Positions 45,207 to 53,096 of a stretch of 64,000 bases of DNA are shown piece by piece. The stretch comes from Paenibacillus_AR mesotrionivorans (GTDB taxonomy: Bacteria > Bacillota > Bacilli > Paenibacillales > NBRC-103111), in assembly GCF_046098205.1 (NCBI RefSeq), contig NZ_JBJURJ010000029.1, positions 3,616 to 67,615 on the forward strand, in the 5' to 3' direction. Within the stretch, counting starts at the first letter, position 1; each line of letters begins with the position of its first letter. The notes below the pieces were generated by a model. That model saw nothing but the letters and a program-made list of their open reading frames with translations, searched no databases and was not told the DNA's origin. The translations under genes and the position numbers were made by a program.

Positions 45207-46126
45207 ATGCCATCCTCCTTCATCATTTTGGCCAGACGGTCACCCATCATCAGGAAGATCAGGCCAATAACGGAAGTGAACAGCCCCACAGTTGTTCCGA
45301 AGGAGAAGCGGCTGCCCAATAACCCCACCCGGTATGAATAGGTCTCGAACACCTCAGACACACTCAGATTCATAGGATTTTGCAAGACGAATATTTGTTC
45401 GAAGCCGTTGCCCATAATATGGCCCAAGCGGAGTATGAACAGCACCATAATGGTGGACTTGATGCCCGGCACCGTCACATACCAAATCCGCTGCAGGCGG
45501 CTGGCGCCGTCTATACTGGCGGCTTCGTACAATTCAGAATTAATGCCGGTGATGGCGGCCAGGAAAATGATGCTGCCCCAGCCGGCTTCCTTCCAGATGC
45601 TGCTCAGCACCACAATAGGACGGAAGTAACTCACATCAGCCAGGAAGAAGACCTCTTCGAAGCCAAACTGCTTGAGAAAAATATTGACGAGCCCCCAACT
45701 GGGAGACAGGAAGTTCACGAGAATACCGCCGATAACCACCCAGGAAATAAAGTGCGGCAAATAGATAATGGTTTGGGTCAAACGCTGGTATGTCACCTGG
45801 CGGATTTCGTTTAGCAAAAGCGCCAGCAGGATCGGGAAGGGAAAGGTGAATACCAGGCGCAGAAGCCCTAGATAAAACGAGTTCCAGAACACCTGATAAA
45901 AATCACTCAGCCCGAACATGTACTTGAAATGCTCGAAACCTACCCAAGGACTGTGAATAATCCCTTTGGCAAAGTTAAAGTCCTTAAAGGCAATAATGAT
46001 TCCGTACATGGGGATGTAGTTGAAAATAAAAAAGTAGATCACACATGGAATAAGTAGAATATACAGATACTTCTTCCTGTTCAGATACCGCAAAGCTTTT
46101 TTGGCCCGTGTCGAATTCGCAACCAC
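45200..46126 (-). CDS. Carbohydrate ABC transporter permease (LplB-like)
   Basis: About 308 residues with six membrane helices. EAASIDGASRLQRIWYVTVP near residue 200 is the EAA loop. It opens with a basic segment and the conserved YLYILLIPCVIYFFIFNYIP helix. The start is uncertain: GTG at 46126 has AAAGGGGTGA upstream; GTG at 46135 is also possible. First gene of the importer unit. A short CCCCC/GGGGG hairpin (46144-46160) precedes it; I found no convincing promoter hexamers. Confidence 0.9.
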   Translation of the reverse strand: MVANSTRAKKALRYLNRKKYLYILLIPCVIYFFIFNYIPMYGIIIAFKDFNFAKGIIHSPWVGFEHFKYMFGLSDFYQVFWNSFYLGLLRLVFTFPFPILLALLLNEIRQVTYQRLTQTIIYLPHFISWVVIGGILVNFLSPSWGLVNIFLKQFGFEEVFFLADVSYFRPIVVLSSIWKEAGWGSIIFLAAITGINSELYEAASIDGASRLQRIWYVTVPGIKSTIMVLFILRLGHIMGNGFEQIFVLQNPMNLSVSEVFETYSYRVGLLGSRFSFGTTVGLFTSVIGLIFLMMGDRLAKMMKEDGIW

Positions 46127-46228
46127 TCTGCTCACCCCTTTCCCCCTCAGTATAGGGGGCCGAAGAAAACACAACATTCAGAAATTATTGATAAACAGAT
46201 ACGATTTTTCGATTGCATTTTTTTGCAC

Positions 46229-46276
46229 AAAAAAAGCCGGACAGAAAACAATAACGTTTTCCGTTCGGCTTTTTTG
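46229..46276. terminator. Bidirectional terminator-like hairpin upstream of the ABC unit
   Basis: AGCCGGACAGAAAAC and GTTTTCCGTTCGGCT, 13 of 15 bases pairing, flanked by A-rich and T-rich tracts on either side. It lies between the sigH terminator and the ABC unit, isolating the two. Confidence 0.75.
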
Positions 46277-46320
46277 GATACGGCCAATGCCGCCCGCCCC
46301 GCGGGGCATACGGAGGCCAT

Positions 46321-46359
46321 AAAAACAAAACGCCGCGCTCCTTAAGGGAATGCGGCGTT
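46321..46359 (-). terminator. Intrinsic terminator after sigH
   Basis: Minus strand AACGCCGC and GCGGCGTT arms start right after the sigH stop codon and are followed by TTGTTTTT. Confidence 0.85.
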
Positions 46360-46361
46360 TT

Positions 46362-47009
46362 TTAAGGCAGGTCTCTAATTTCCAGATAGCGTTCCAGCTT
46401 TCGCTTGACGCGCTGGAGAGCGTTGTCTATCGACTTGACATGACGGTCCAGGTCAACGGCAATCTCCTGATAGGAGCGGCCGTCCAAATACAGCATAAGT
46501 ACCCTGCGCTCCAGATCGCTCAAGAGCTCTCCCATCTTGTCCTCCAGGCCGCTGAATTCCTCCTGGTTGATAATCAGCTCTTCCGGATCGGTCACTCTGG
46601 AACCGCAAATCACGTCAAGAAGGGTCCGGTCGGAATCCTCGTCGTAGATGGGCTTGTCCAAAGAAACATAGGAATTGAGAGGGATATGCTTCTGACGGGT
46701 TGCGGTTTTGATGGCTGTGATGATCTGACGGGTGATACAAAGCTCAGCGAATGCCTTGAAGGAGGCCAGCTTGTCCCCGCGGAAATCACGGATGGATTTG
46801 TACAGGCCGATCATACCCTCCTGCACGATATCCTCGCGGTCCGCTCCAATGAGAAAATAGGAACGGGCTTTGGCGCGTACAAAGTTTTTATACTTGTTAA
46901 TCAAGTACTCCAGGGCTTCGGCGTCGCCTTCGCGGACAGCTTCCACATTGTCTTCGTCGGATCGGAGCTCTATTTCGGACTTTCTCCACATATTGAGGTC
47001 GACACTCAC
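46362..47009 (-). CDS. sigH: RNA polymerase sigma-H factor
   Basis: 215 residues. Region 2 is FVRAKARSYFLIGADREDIV followed by QEGMIGLYKSIRDF; region 4 is YQEIAVDLDRHVKSIDNALQ. The match to B. subtilis SigH is very strong. SigH directs early sporulation and transition-state genes. The GTG at 47009 has GGAGGGG six bases upstream; the frame runs on to 47096, but that part includes the promoter. In B. subtilis sigH is followed directly by rpmGB; here about 7 kb intervene. Confidence 0.97.
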   Translation of the reverse strand: MSVDLNMWRKSEIELRSDEDNVEAVREGDAEALEYLINKYKNFVRAKARSYFLIGADREDIVQEGMIGLYKSIRDFRGDKLASFKAFAELCITRQIITAIKTATRQKHIPLNSYVSLDKPIYDEDSDRTLLDVICGSRVTDPEELIINQEEFSGLEDKMGELLSDLERRVLMLYLDGRSYQEIAVDLDRHVKSIDNALQRVKRKLERYLEIRDLP

Positions 47010-47066
47010 ATAAAACCCCTCCGGCCAAGCCCCACAAGGCTTATTCCACGTGCAAAAGATAGGATT

Positions 47067-47096
47067 AGTATACATGATGCCCTGAATTATCGTCAA
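47067..47096 (-). promoter_or_regulatory. Sigma-A promoter of sigH
   Basis: Minus strand TTGACG, 18-nt spacer, TATACT, about 58 bp before the start codon. Confidence 0.65.
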
Positions 47097-47150
47097 CTAG
47101 CGCCATTTGGAAAACCCGTGAATTTTTCTAGAATATGCCATGACTACCCG

Positions 47151-47193
47151 AAAAAAGCCAGTTCATGCCGCTCCGGCGGAAGCGGCACCCGGC
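47151..47193 (-). terminator. Intrinsic terminator after rae1
   Basis: Minus strand TGCCGCT/AGCGGCA stem with an outer GCC/GGC pair, then GGCTTTTTTC. It ends the cysE-to-rae1 operon. Confidence 0.75.
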
Positions 47194-47214
47194 ATTCTAC
47201 TATATCGGACGCTA

Positions 47215-47727
47215 CTAGTTGCCGCGGCGCCACTTTTCGAAGATTTGCTTAATATCGTCCGGCAGCGCCCCGTCGATGGAGTTTTTCTTGCCCGCATCCT
47301 TAACCTGAATCCGTTCCTCCACATCCCGCCGCGACTGCTTCACCTTCACCAGAAGCTCTCTGGCCGTAAGACGGAAGGCGCCTTGTCCGAAAATAACGCT
47401 TTGCTCCGCCATATCCGAGGTGGCCACATATACATGACGCCTGCGGCCGATAAGGCTTAAGCTTAACCGTTCGATCAGCTCGTCCGCCGTTTCCTTCTCC
47501 CGGGTGTAGACAATCTCCAGCTTACTCTCCACATATTTGCCCCCAAGGCCGGGGACCTTGTAGGCGTCGAATACCAGATACACCTTCATGCCGCTGTACG
47601 CCTGGTAATCCGCCAGCATCCCGATCAGCCTGTCCCTGGCTTCCTCCAGCTCCACATCCTTCAGCTTCGCCAGCTCCGGCCAGGCCCCGATAATATTGTA
47701 GCCGTCCACGATCAGGTATTCTTTCAT
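47215..47727 (-). CDS. rae1: NYN-domain endoribonuclease Rae1 (YacP)
   Basis: 170 residues. The NYN/PIN-like opening LIVDGYNIIGAWPELAKLKD with its conserved aspartate and the later TSDMAEQSV acidic site match YacP/Rae1. In B. subtilis it cleaves mRNA in the ribosomal A site. ATG at 47727, 9 bp after rlmB. Last gene of its operon. Confidence 0.93.
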   Translation of the reverse strand: MKEYLIVDGYNIIGAWPELAKLKDVELEEARDRLIGMLADYQAYSGMKVYLVFDAYKVPGLGGKYVESKLEIVYTREKETADELIERLSLSLIGRRRHVYVATSDMAEQSVIFGQGAFRLTARELLVKVKQSRRDVEERIQVKDAGKKNSIDGALPDDIKQIFEKWRRGN

Positions 47728-47736
47728 CGGCTGGCC

Positions 47737-48477
47737 TTATTTCTTGGTCAAACGCTGGCGGACAGCCTCATACATGAAGATGGAAGCCGCAACCGATGCA
47801 TTCAGGGAATTGATTTGTCCGGCCATGGGCAGCTTGACGTTGAAGTCGCAGCTTTCCTTCACCAGACGTCCCATTCCCTTGCCTTCGTTGCCGATCACGA
47901 TGGCGATGGGCATAGTGAAATCCACATCATAGAGCATTTTGTCCGTATGCACGTCCGCTCCGACCACCCAAACACCCGCTTTTTTGAGCTCCTCGATGGT
48001 TTGGGACAGATTAGTCACCTTGGCTACAGGCACATACTCCACCGCGCCTGCGGAGATTTTGGATACGGTGGCGGTGAGCCCCACGGAACGGCGCTTGGGG
48101 ATAATAATGCCATGGGCCCCGGCACAATCCGCTGTCCGCAGGATCGAGCCCAGATTATGCGGGTCCTCAATTTCATCCAGGATCAGGAGAAACGGAGCTT
48201 CCCCTTTATCCCTGGCTCTGGCCAACAAATCCTCCACTTCCGCATATTCATAAGGGGCCACTTGGGCCACAACCCCCTGATGGGCGATGCCCTGGGCCAT
48301 TTGGTCCAGCTTCCGCTTGTCCGCGGTTTGGATGATGATGCCTGCATTTTTCGCCTCTGCAAAAATAGGCTGGACATGATGCTTCTGGGCGTTGTCCGCA
48401 ATCCAGATTTTATTGATGGTGCGGCCGGAGCGCAGAGCCTCCAACACCGAATGTTTGCCGCCGATTATATCTTCCAT
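47737..48477 (-). CDS. rlmB: 23S rRNA (guanosine-2'-O-)-methyltransferase RlmB
   Basis: 246 residues. N-terminal substrate-binding domain GGKHSVLEALRSGRTINKIW; SpoU knot motifs LDEIEDPHNLGSILRTADCA, IVIGNEGKGMGRLVKESCDF and LPMAGQINSLNASVAASIFM. Methylates a guanosine in 23S rRNA. The ATG at 48477 has GAGGAT seven bases upstream; the ATG three codons earlier is too close to that site. Confidence 0.95.
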   Translation of the reverse strand: MEDIIGGKHSVLEALRSGRTINKIWIADNAQKHHVQPIFAEAKNAGIIIQTADKRKLDQMAQGIAHQGVVAQVAPYEYAEVEDLLARARDKGEAPFLLILDEIEDPHNLGSILRTADCAGAHGIIIPKRRSVGLTATVSKISAGAVEYVPVAKVTNLSQTIEELKKAGVWVVGADVHTDKMLYDVDFTMPIAIVIGNEGKGMGRLVKESCDFNVKLPMAGQINSLNASVAASIFMYEAVRQRLTKK

Positions 48478-48478
48478 G

Positions 48479-48922
48479 CTATACATCCTCTCTTGTGCCG
48501 GACTGGCCAGCGGGTATGGTCAAACGCATAAGCTCCTCCAGCCGGTTTTGGCGCCCGCAATAATACAGATAACCGAGCAGGCTTTCGAAGGCCGTACTGT
48601 GGCGGTACACCAGAATATCCGTATTCTTGGGGGATGATCCCGACTTGGCGTTCCGCCCCCGTCTGACCACATCCGCTTCCTCTTCCGTCAAGAGTGGCAT
48701 CAACAGCTCCAGGGCTTTGGCCTGGGCCTTGGCGGATACATAGCGGGTCGCCTGCCGGTGCAGGTCATTCGGGCGGTGATTGGCCTGGGAGACCACATAC
48801 TGGCGGATAAACATCTCATAAACCGCATCCCCCATATACGCCAGCACAAGGGGATTCATTTGGGACGGGCTTTTATGCGGCTCAAAATATAGGGTTAATT
48901 GTTCTCCGGTGCTCTGGCTCAT
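48479..48922 (-). CDS. mrnC: Mini-ribonuclease III
   Basis: 147 residues. An RNase III catalytic domain without a double-stranded RNA-binding domain: NPLVLAYMGDAVYEMFIRQY and the acidic site further on. Matures 23S rRNA in B. subtilis. The ATG at 48922 overlaps the cysS stop (ATGA); a GTG at 48934 is in frame. Confidence 0.93.
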   Translation of the reverse strand: MSQSTGEQLTLYFEPHKSPSQMNPLVLAYMGDAVYEMFIRQYVVSQANHRPNDLHRQATRYVSAKAQAKALELLMPLLTEEEADVVRRGRNAKSGSSPKNTDILVYRHSTAFESLLGYLYYCGRQNRLEELMRLTIPAGQSGTREDV

Positions 48923-50313
48923 TTCCGCTTCCACCGCATCCCCTGCGGCGTGTCCTCCAGCACTATGCCCCGGGCCGTCAGCAGGTCCCGGATTTCATCG
49001 GCTCTCGCCCAGTTTTTGGCCTTCCGGGCTTCTCCCCGCTCCACAATCAGCGCCTCAATCTCTTCGTCCACCAGATCCTCGGCTTCCCCGGCAAGTACAC
49101 CAAGCACCTCGTCCATAGCGGCAAAACGGGCCAGTATCGCATCCAGAGAGCCGCGGGTGACCTCGGCGTTTTGGAGATACCGGTTCGCGTCGCCAGCCAG
49201 ATTGAACATGGCGGTCAGGGCATCCGGCGTATTAAAGTCATCATCCATCTTGGCGGTGAAGGTCTGGGCAGCCGATTCCACAAAGGCTATCACCTCCGCG
49301 TCCGCTTCCCCTTCTGCGGCATCCTTCAGCCGGTGCTTCAGGTTGACCACGCAGTTATCCAGCCGCTCCAGGCTGTTTTTGGCTTGGCTCAGCACATCGT
49401 CATTGTAGTTCAACGGATTGCGGTAATGGGTGGACAGCATCATAAACCGGAACTCCTGAGGCCGGGCAGCCGACAGAATGTCGCGGACATTCATCACGTT
49501 GCCGATGGATTTGGACATTTTTTCATTATTCATATTCAGGAAGCCGTTATGCATCCAATAGTTGGCCAGCGGCTCTCCGTTCAGCGCTTCGGACTGGGCT
49601 ACTTCGCATTCATGGTGGGGGAAGATCAGATCCTGCCCGCCGCCGTGGATATCGATGGTATCGCCGAGATATTTCTTGGCCATGGCGGAGCATTCGATGT
49701 GCCAGCCCGGACGGCCGTCGCCCCATGGGCTGGGCCAGGCAATCTCTCCCGGCTTGGCGCCCTTCCACAGCACAAAATCCTCCGCCCCCCGCTTCCGTTC
49801 ATCCACCTCAATGCGGATGCCGAACTGCAGCTCATCCAGCTTCTGCTGGGACAGCTTGCCGTATTCGGTAAATTTGGAGGTCAGGAAGTATACATCCCCG
49901 CCGCTTTCGTAGGCGAAGCCCTTTTCTACCAGTTGGGCAATAAAGCTGATGATCTCTTCCATGTTTTCCGTGACACGGGGATGGATGGTGTTCTTCACAC
50001 CCAGCTTCCGGCTGTCCTCCAGGAATGCGGCGATATACCGCTCGGCAATCTCCGGCACGGTGCTGCCCTCCAGCTTGGCCCGCTGGATCATCTTATCGTC
50101 CACATCGGTGAAGTTCACTACGTAGGTTACCTGGTAGCCGATGGACTCCAGATAACGGCGGACCATGTCGAATACAATCACCGGTCTGCCGTTACCAATA
50201 TGAATATAGTTATATACGGTCGGGCCGCAAACATACATCCGCACCTTGCCTTCCTCGATGGGGCGGAAGTCCTCTTTGGTCCGGCGCAGCGTATTATAGA
50301 TTCTTAGTGTCAT
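48919..50313 (-). CDS. cysS: Cysteinyl-tRNA synthetase
   Basis: 464 residues. The class I HIGH motif is HIGN (YNYIHIGNGRPVIVFDMV, near residue 35) and the KMSKS motif is in NNEKMSKSIGNVMNVRDI. Zinc ligands are CGPTVYN near residue 28 and the WHIECS and HHE stretches. ATG at 50313 overlaps cysE by 20 bp. Under the upstream cysteine T-box together with cysE. Confidence 0.98.
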   Translation of the reverse strand: MTLRIYNTLRRTKEDFRPIEEGKVRMYVCGPTVYNYIHIGNGRPVIVFDMVRRYLESIGYQVTYVVNFTDVDDKMIQRAKLEGSTVPEIAERYIAAFLEDSRKLGVKNTIHPRVTENMEEIISFIAQLVEKGFAYESGGDVYFLTSKFTEYGKLSQQKLDELQFGIRIEVDERKRGAEDFVLWKGAKPGEIAWPSPWGDGRPGWHIECSAMAKKYLGDTIDIHGGGQDLIFPHHECEVAQSEALNGEPLANYWMHNGFLNMNNEKMSKSIGNVMNVRDILSAARPQEFRFMMLSTHYRNPLNYNDDVLSQAKNSLERLDNCVVNLKHRLKDAAEGEADAEVIAFVESAAQTFTAKMDDDFNTPDALTAMFNLAGDANRYLQNAEVTRGSLDAILARFAAMDEVLGVLAGEAEDLVDEEIEALIVERGEARKAKNWARADEIRDLLTARGIVLEDTPQGMRWKRK

Positions 50314-51034
50314 GCCTTGTCTTTCCTCCTTTAGTTTCGCGGCTGCCGCCGGATGTGGCGGCTGCTTCCTCTGCCGGGACTGTGTCGTGGCCTGCGGCGG
50401 TTTCGGAGCGAAGCTCCAGCGCTTTGTTCAGTTCGTTGATCTGATCCTGCAGGAGGCGGAACATATCCACCACCGGGTCAGGCAGGTTGGCGTGATCCAA
50501 CCGGTCCACACGGACGCCGTCCCGCTTCACCACGCGGGCCTTGAAGCCCACTACCGTGCTGTTGGCGGGCACTGCAGAGAGCACCACCGCATTGGCGCCG
50601 ATCCGGGAATTATCCCCCACGTAGAAGGAGCCCAGCACCTTGGCGCCGGAGGCAATCACCACATTGCTGCCGATGGTGGGATGGCGCTTGCCCTTCTCTT
50701 TACCCGTTCCGCCCAAGGTTACCCCTTGATACAGTACCACATCGTCGCCGATTTCGCAGGTTTCCCCGATGACGACGCCCATGCCGTGGTCGATAAACAG
50801 CCGATTGCCGATCACTGCACCCGGGTGGATCTCGATGCCCGTAAAAAATCGGCTCACCTGTGAAATGATCCGGGCCATGGTATATCTCTTGTGGCGGTAG
50901 AACCAGTGTGCGACACGGTGCGCCCAGATGGCATGCAAGCCGGAATAGGTAAACACCACTTCAAACCAGCTGCGTGCCGCAGGGTCATTGTCGAACACAG
51001 CCCGGATATCGCTTTTTATGCGTGCGAACATCAT
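50294..51034 (-). CDS. cysE: Serine O-acetyltransferase
   Basis: 246 residues. Left-handed beta-helix hexapeptide repeats from about residue 70 (EIHPGAVIGNRLFIDHGMGV, VVIGETCEIGDDVVLYQGVT) with the catalytic histidine region TLGGTGKEKGKRHPTIG. Makes O-acetylserine, the cysteine precursor. A C-terminal tail of about 45 residues rich in A, E and T extends past the helix. First gene of the T-box-controlled operon. ATG at 51034 after AGAGGGGAT. Confidence 0.96.
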   Translation of the reverse strand: MMFARIKSDIRAVFDNDPAARSWFEVVFTYSGLHAIWAHRVAHWFYRHKRYTMARIISQVSRFFTGIEIHPGAVIGNRLFIDHGMGVVIGETCEIGDDVVLYQGVTLGGTGKEKGKRHPTIGSNVVIASGAKVLGSFYVGDNSRIGANAVVLSAVPANSTVVGFKARVVKRDGVRVDRLDHANLPDPVVDMFRLLQDQINELNKALELRSETAAGHDTVPAEEAAATSGGSRETKGGKTRHDTKNL

Positions 51035-51077
51035 TTCACATCCCCTCTGAATACCCTTCGTTTCAGCCGCCCGCAGA

Positions 51078-51268
51078 ATCTAACGGAAGTGAGCACCGTT
51101 ATTCTGCTGTAAAACGCCTCTTTCAAAATCTAACGGAAGCCAGCGCTCTTATTGCGGCACTTTCGGAGCCAGTCCAGCCTTTTTGGAAAAATAGCGGCCC
51201 TCACCGCCGTTAGAATCGGGAAGAGGCGTTTATGCAGCATATAACGGCCCTCACCGCCGTTAGAAAAA
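51078..51268. repeat. Four-copy TCTAACGG repeat forming a large dyad in the cysE leader
   Basis: Two direct copies (starts about 51080 and 51129) are followed by two inverted copies (51191-51215 and 51239-51265). Each unit starts TCTAACGG and ends TTAT or CTAT, and two carry a tail like GCTGNANAAACGCCTCTT. The left half (51078-51157) and the reverse complement of the right half (51191-51268) align without gaps at about 70 percent identity, so the region can fold into one long imperfect hairpin. It lies after the T-box terminator, so it is in the read-through cysE mRNA. The 63-kb locus has more copies. Confidence 0.8.
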
Positions 51269-51352
51269 ACTCCACTAGCCGTTACGGGCTGCCGCGGCGG
51301 TCAAGCCCTGTTTTTGGCCCGCACCATCCCTGCTCCCGGCCCTTCCAACATC

Positions 51353-51395
51353 AAAAACGCCCCAACAGCCCTTCCAATAAGGGCTGCAGAGGCGT
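51353..51395 (-). terminator. T-box-controlled terminator
   Basis: Minus strand ACGCC...AGCCCTT / AAGGGCT...GGCGT stem followed by TTTTTG, directly after the T-box sequence. Its 5' arm competes with the antiterminator. Confidence 0.85.
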
Positions 51396-51718
51396 CTATA
51401 TACGCGGTCCCACTCTGCTTGACGCCAGCATCAGCACTCCTAACCGGACATGAACATGCCGGGTCGGCCACCTTTTGCAGCATCAACTTCTTAGCCCGGT
51501 ATCGGCGGCCAGCCGGCAGGCTCTACGGGTATCCGTTCGAGCTGCAGCTCACAGGTGCATTTCCGTAACGGCGGAAGACGGATGTCTTGCAGCCGGCGGC
51601 TGACGGGTTCCCCCATCAACGTCCGGACATCCTCTCTGGAGGGTTCCCATCCGATACGTACTCTCCTGATCATAGCTTGTGCTGTTATGCGGTGAAACAT
51701 GAGAATCCTTCATTACTG
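51353..51718 (-). ncRNA. Cysteine T-box leader of cysE-cysS
   Basis: The T-box AGAGTGGGACCGCG is at 51403-51416 and is followed by a terminator. Stem I features are present: AGTACG near the 5' end, an AGAGAG stretch, and a GGATGTC/GACATCC distal stem. The specifier position shows UGC (51557-51559) in GAAATGCACC, which is a cysteine codon. This matches the operon it controls and the known T-box before cysES in B. subtilis. Uncharged tRNA-Cys would favour read-through. Confidence 0.9.
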
Positions 51719-51724
51719 GTTCCA

Positions 51725-51753
51725 GTATACGAAACTTGACGGATGAAGACAAT
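51725..51753 (-). promoter_or_regulatory. Promoter of the T-box operon
   Basis: Minus strand TTGTCT, 17-nt spacer, TATACT, immediately upstream of the T-box leader and 55 bp after ispF. Confidence 0.6.
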
Positions 51754-51807
51754 ATCCCCTTGCCGGAACCGGTTATTTTTCACCAAAATGCAATGAGTTC
51801 CCGGTCC

Positions 51808-52305
51808 TCACGGCTGGGGAGCGGGTTTCTCCTCCATATACAGGCATACGACAGCCTGTGCGGCAATACCTTCCCCACGGCCGGTGAAACCCAGCTGCTC
51901 CGTAGTGGTTGCTTTAATGTTAATCCGGTCCTCATCGGCCTCCAGGGCATCGGCGATCACCTTCACCATCTGGGGGATGTGGGGGGCCATCTTGGGCTGC
52001 TGGGCAATAATCGTTGCGTCCAAATTCCCCAGGGAATACCCCATTCCTTTGGCCAACGCCCAGACATGCTCCATCAGCTTAACACTGTCTGCGTCCTTAA
52101 ATTCCGGGTCCGTATCGGGAAAATGCTTGCCGATATCCCCCTTGCCCACGGCACCGAGGATCGCATCGGAAATGGCATGCAGCAGCACATCCGCATCGGA
52201 ATGGCCCAGCAGCCCGCGCTCGTAGGGGATATCCACCCCGCCGATGATACATTTCCGGCCTTCCACTAACCTATGGACATCAAAGCCCTGTCCCACACGA
52301 ATCAT
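51808..52305 (-). CDS. ispF: 2-C-methyl-D-erythritol 2,4-cyclodiphosphate synthase
   Basis: 165 residues. Metal ligands DVHRL (Asp9, His11) and the histidine in LLGHSDADVLLHAISDAILG match IspF of the MEP isoprenoid pathway; TTEQLGFTGRGEGI is the C-terminal motif. ATG at 52305; 16 bp after ispD. In B. subtilis gltX follows, but here no gltX is present. Confidence 0.97.
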   Translation of the reverse strand: MIRVGQGFDVHRLVEGRKCIIGGVDIPYERGLLGHSDADVLLHAISDAILGAVGKGDIGKHFPDTDPEFKDADSVKLMEHVWALAKGMGYSLGNLDATIIAQQPKMAPHIPQMVKVIADALEADEDRINIKATTTEQLGFTGRGEGIAAQAVVCLYMEEKPAPQP

Positions 52306-52321
52306 GAATCGTTACTCCTCT

Positions 52322-53005
52322 CTATCGCTTCAGTCGGTATTCCGCCCACTCCAGATCCTCCGGAGTCGTAATCTTCAGATTGTGATATCCACCCCGCACC
52401 ACGTACACGGGCTGACCGGTGCGCTCCACCACCATGGCATCATCCGTGCCGGTAAAACCCTCCTGCATGGCCATTTCATGAGCGGCTAACAGCTCCCGTA
52501 CCCGAAAGGCCTGCGGGGTCTGAATCGCCCAGACGGCGCTGCGGTCGGGAGTGGAGGCGATTTTGCCGTCCGGCTCCACGATCTTCACCGTATCCTTCAC
52601 AGGTACGGCCACCACTGCTGCTCCATATCGTTTAGCCGCTTCCAGGCATTCCAACGTTTCCTCCGGCGTTACGAAGGGGCGTACCCCATCATGCACCAGC
52701 ACCCACTCCACCTCAGGATCCAGGGCGAGCAGCCCCTGATAGACCGACGCCTGACGCTCGGCTCCCCCGGTCACAACAGCATGGACCTTGCGGAGCCCAT
52801 ACTCGCTGGTATAGCGGCTGCAGCGGGCTTCATCCCCGGGACCCACTACCAGCACCACAGTGTGAATCTGCTCCATATGTTCGAAGGCCTCCAGCGTACG
52901 CACCAGCACCGGCTTGCCTGCCAGAGGCAGATGCTGCTTCGGCATCTGGCCGCCCATCCGCAGCCCCTTGCCTGCGGCTACCACAATCACGCCTACCTGC
53001 TCCAT
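52322..53005 (-). CDS. ispD: 2-C-methyl-D-erythritol 4-phosphate cytidylyltransferase
   Basis: 227 residues. CTP-binding loop VVAAGKGLRMGGQMPKQHLP at residues 9-28 and VHDGVRPFV near residue 105 are IspD signatures. MEP pathway step before IspE and IspF. ATG at 53005. Forms a unit with ispF, downstream of yacL. Confidence 0.96.
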   Translation of the reverse strand: MEQVGVIVVAAGKGLRMGGQMPKQHLPLAGKPVLVRTLEAFEHMEQIHTVVLVVGPGDEARCSRYTSEYGLRKVHAVVTGGAERQASVYQGLLALDPEVEWVLVHDGVRPFVTPEETLECLEAAKRYGAAVVAVPVKDTVKIVEPDGKIASTPDRSAVWAIQTPQAFRVRELLAAHEMAMQEGFTGTDDAMVVERTGQPVYVVRGGYHNLKITTPEDLEWAEYRLKR

Positions 53006-53039
53006 CTCCCATATATCCCCTTACGAATGAATATGCAGC

Positions 53040-53068
53040 AAAAACGGAGATTGCGCAAGCAATCCCCG
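53040..53068 (-). terminator. Intrinsic terminator between yacL and ispD
   Basis: Minus strand CGGGGATTGC and GCAATCTCCG, one mismatch, followed by TTTTT. It implies ispD has another promoter or relies on read-through. Confidence 0.7.
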
Positions 53069-53096
53069 CTTTCCCATTACCTCTATCATATCTGTT

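Noticed and set aside
51078..51268. CRISPR array
   Set aside because: Repeats are in both orientations with variable cores, there are no uniform spacers and no cas genes.
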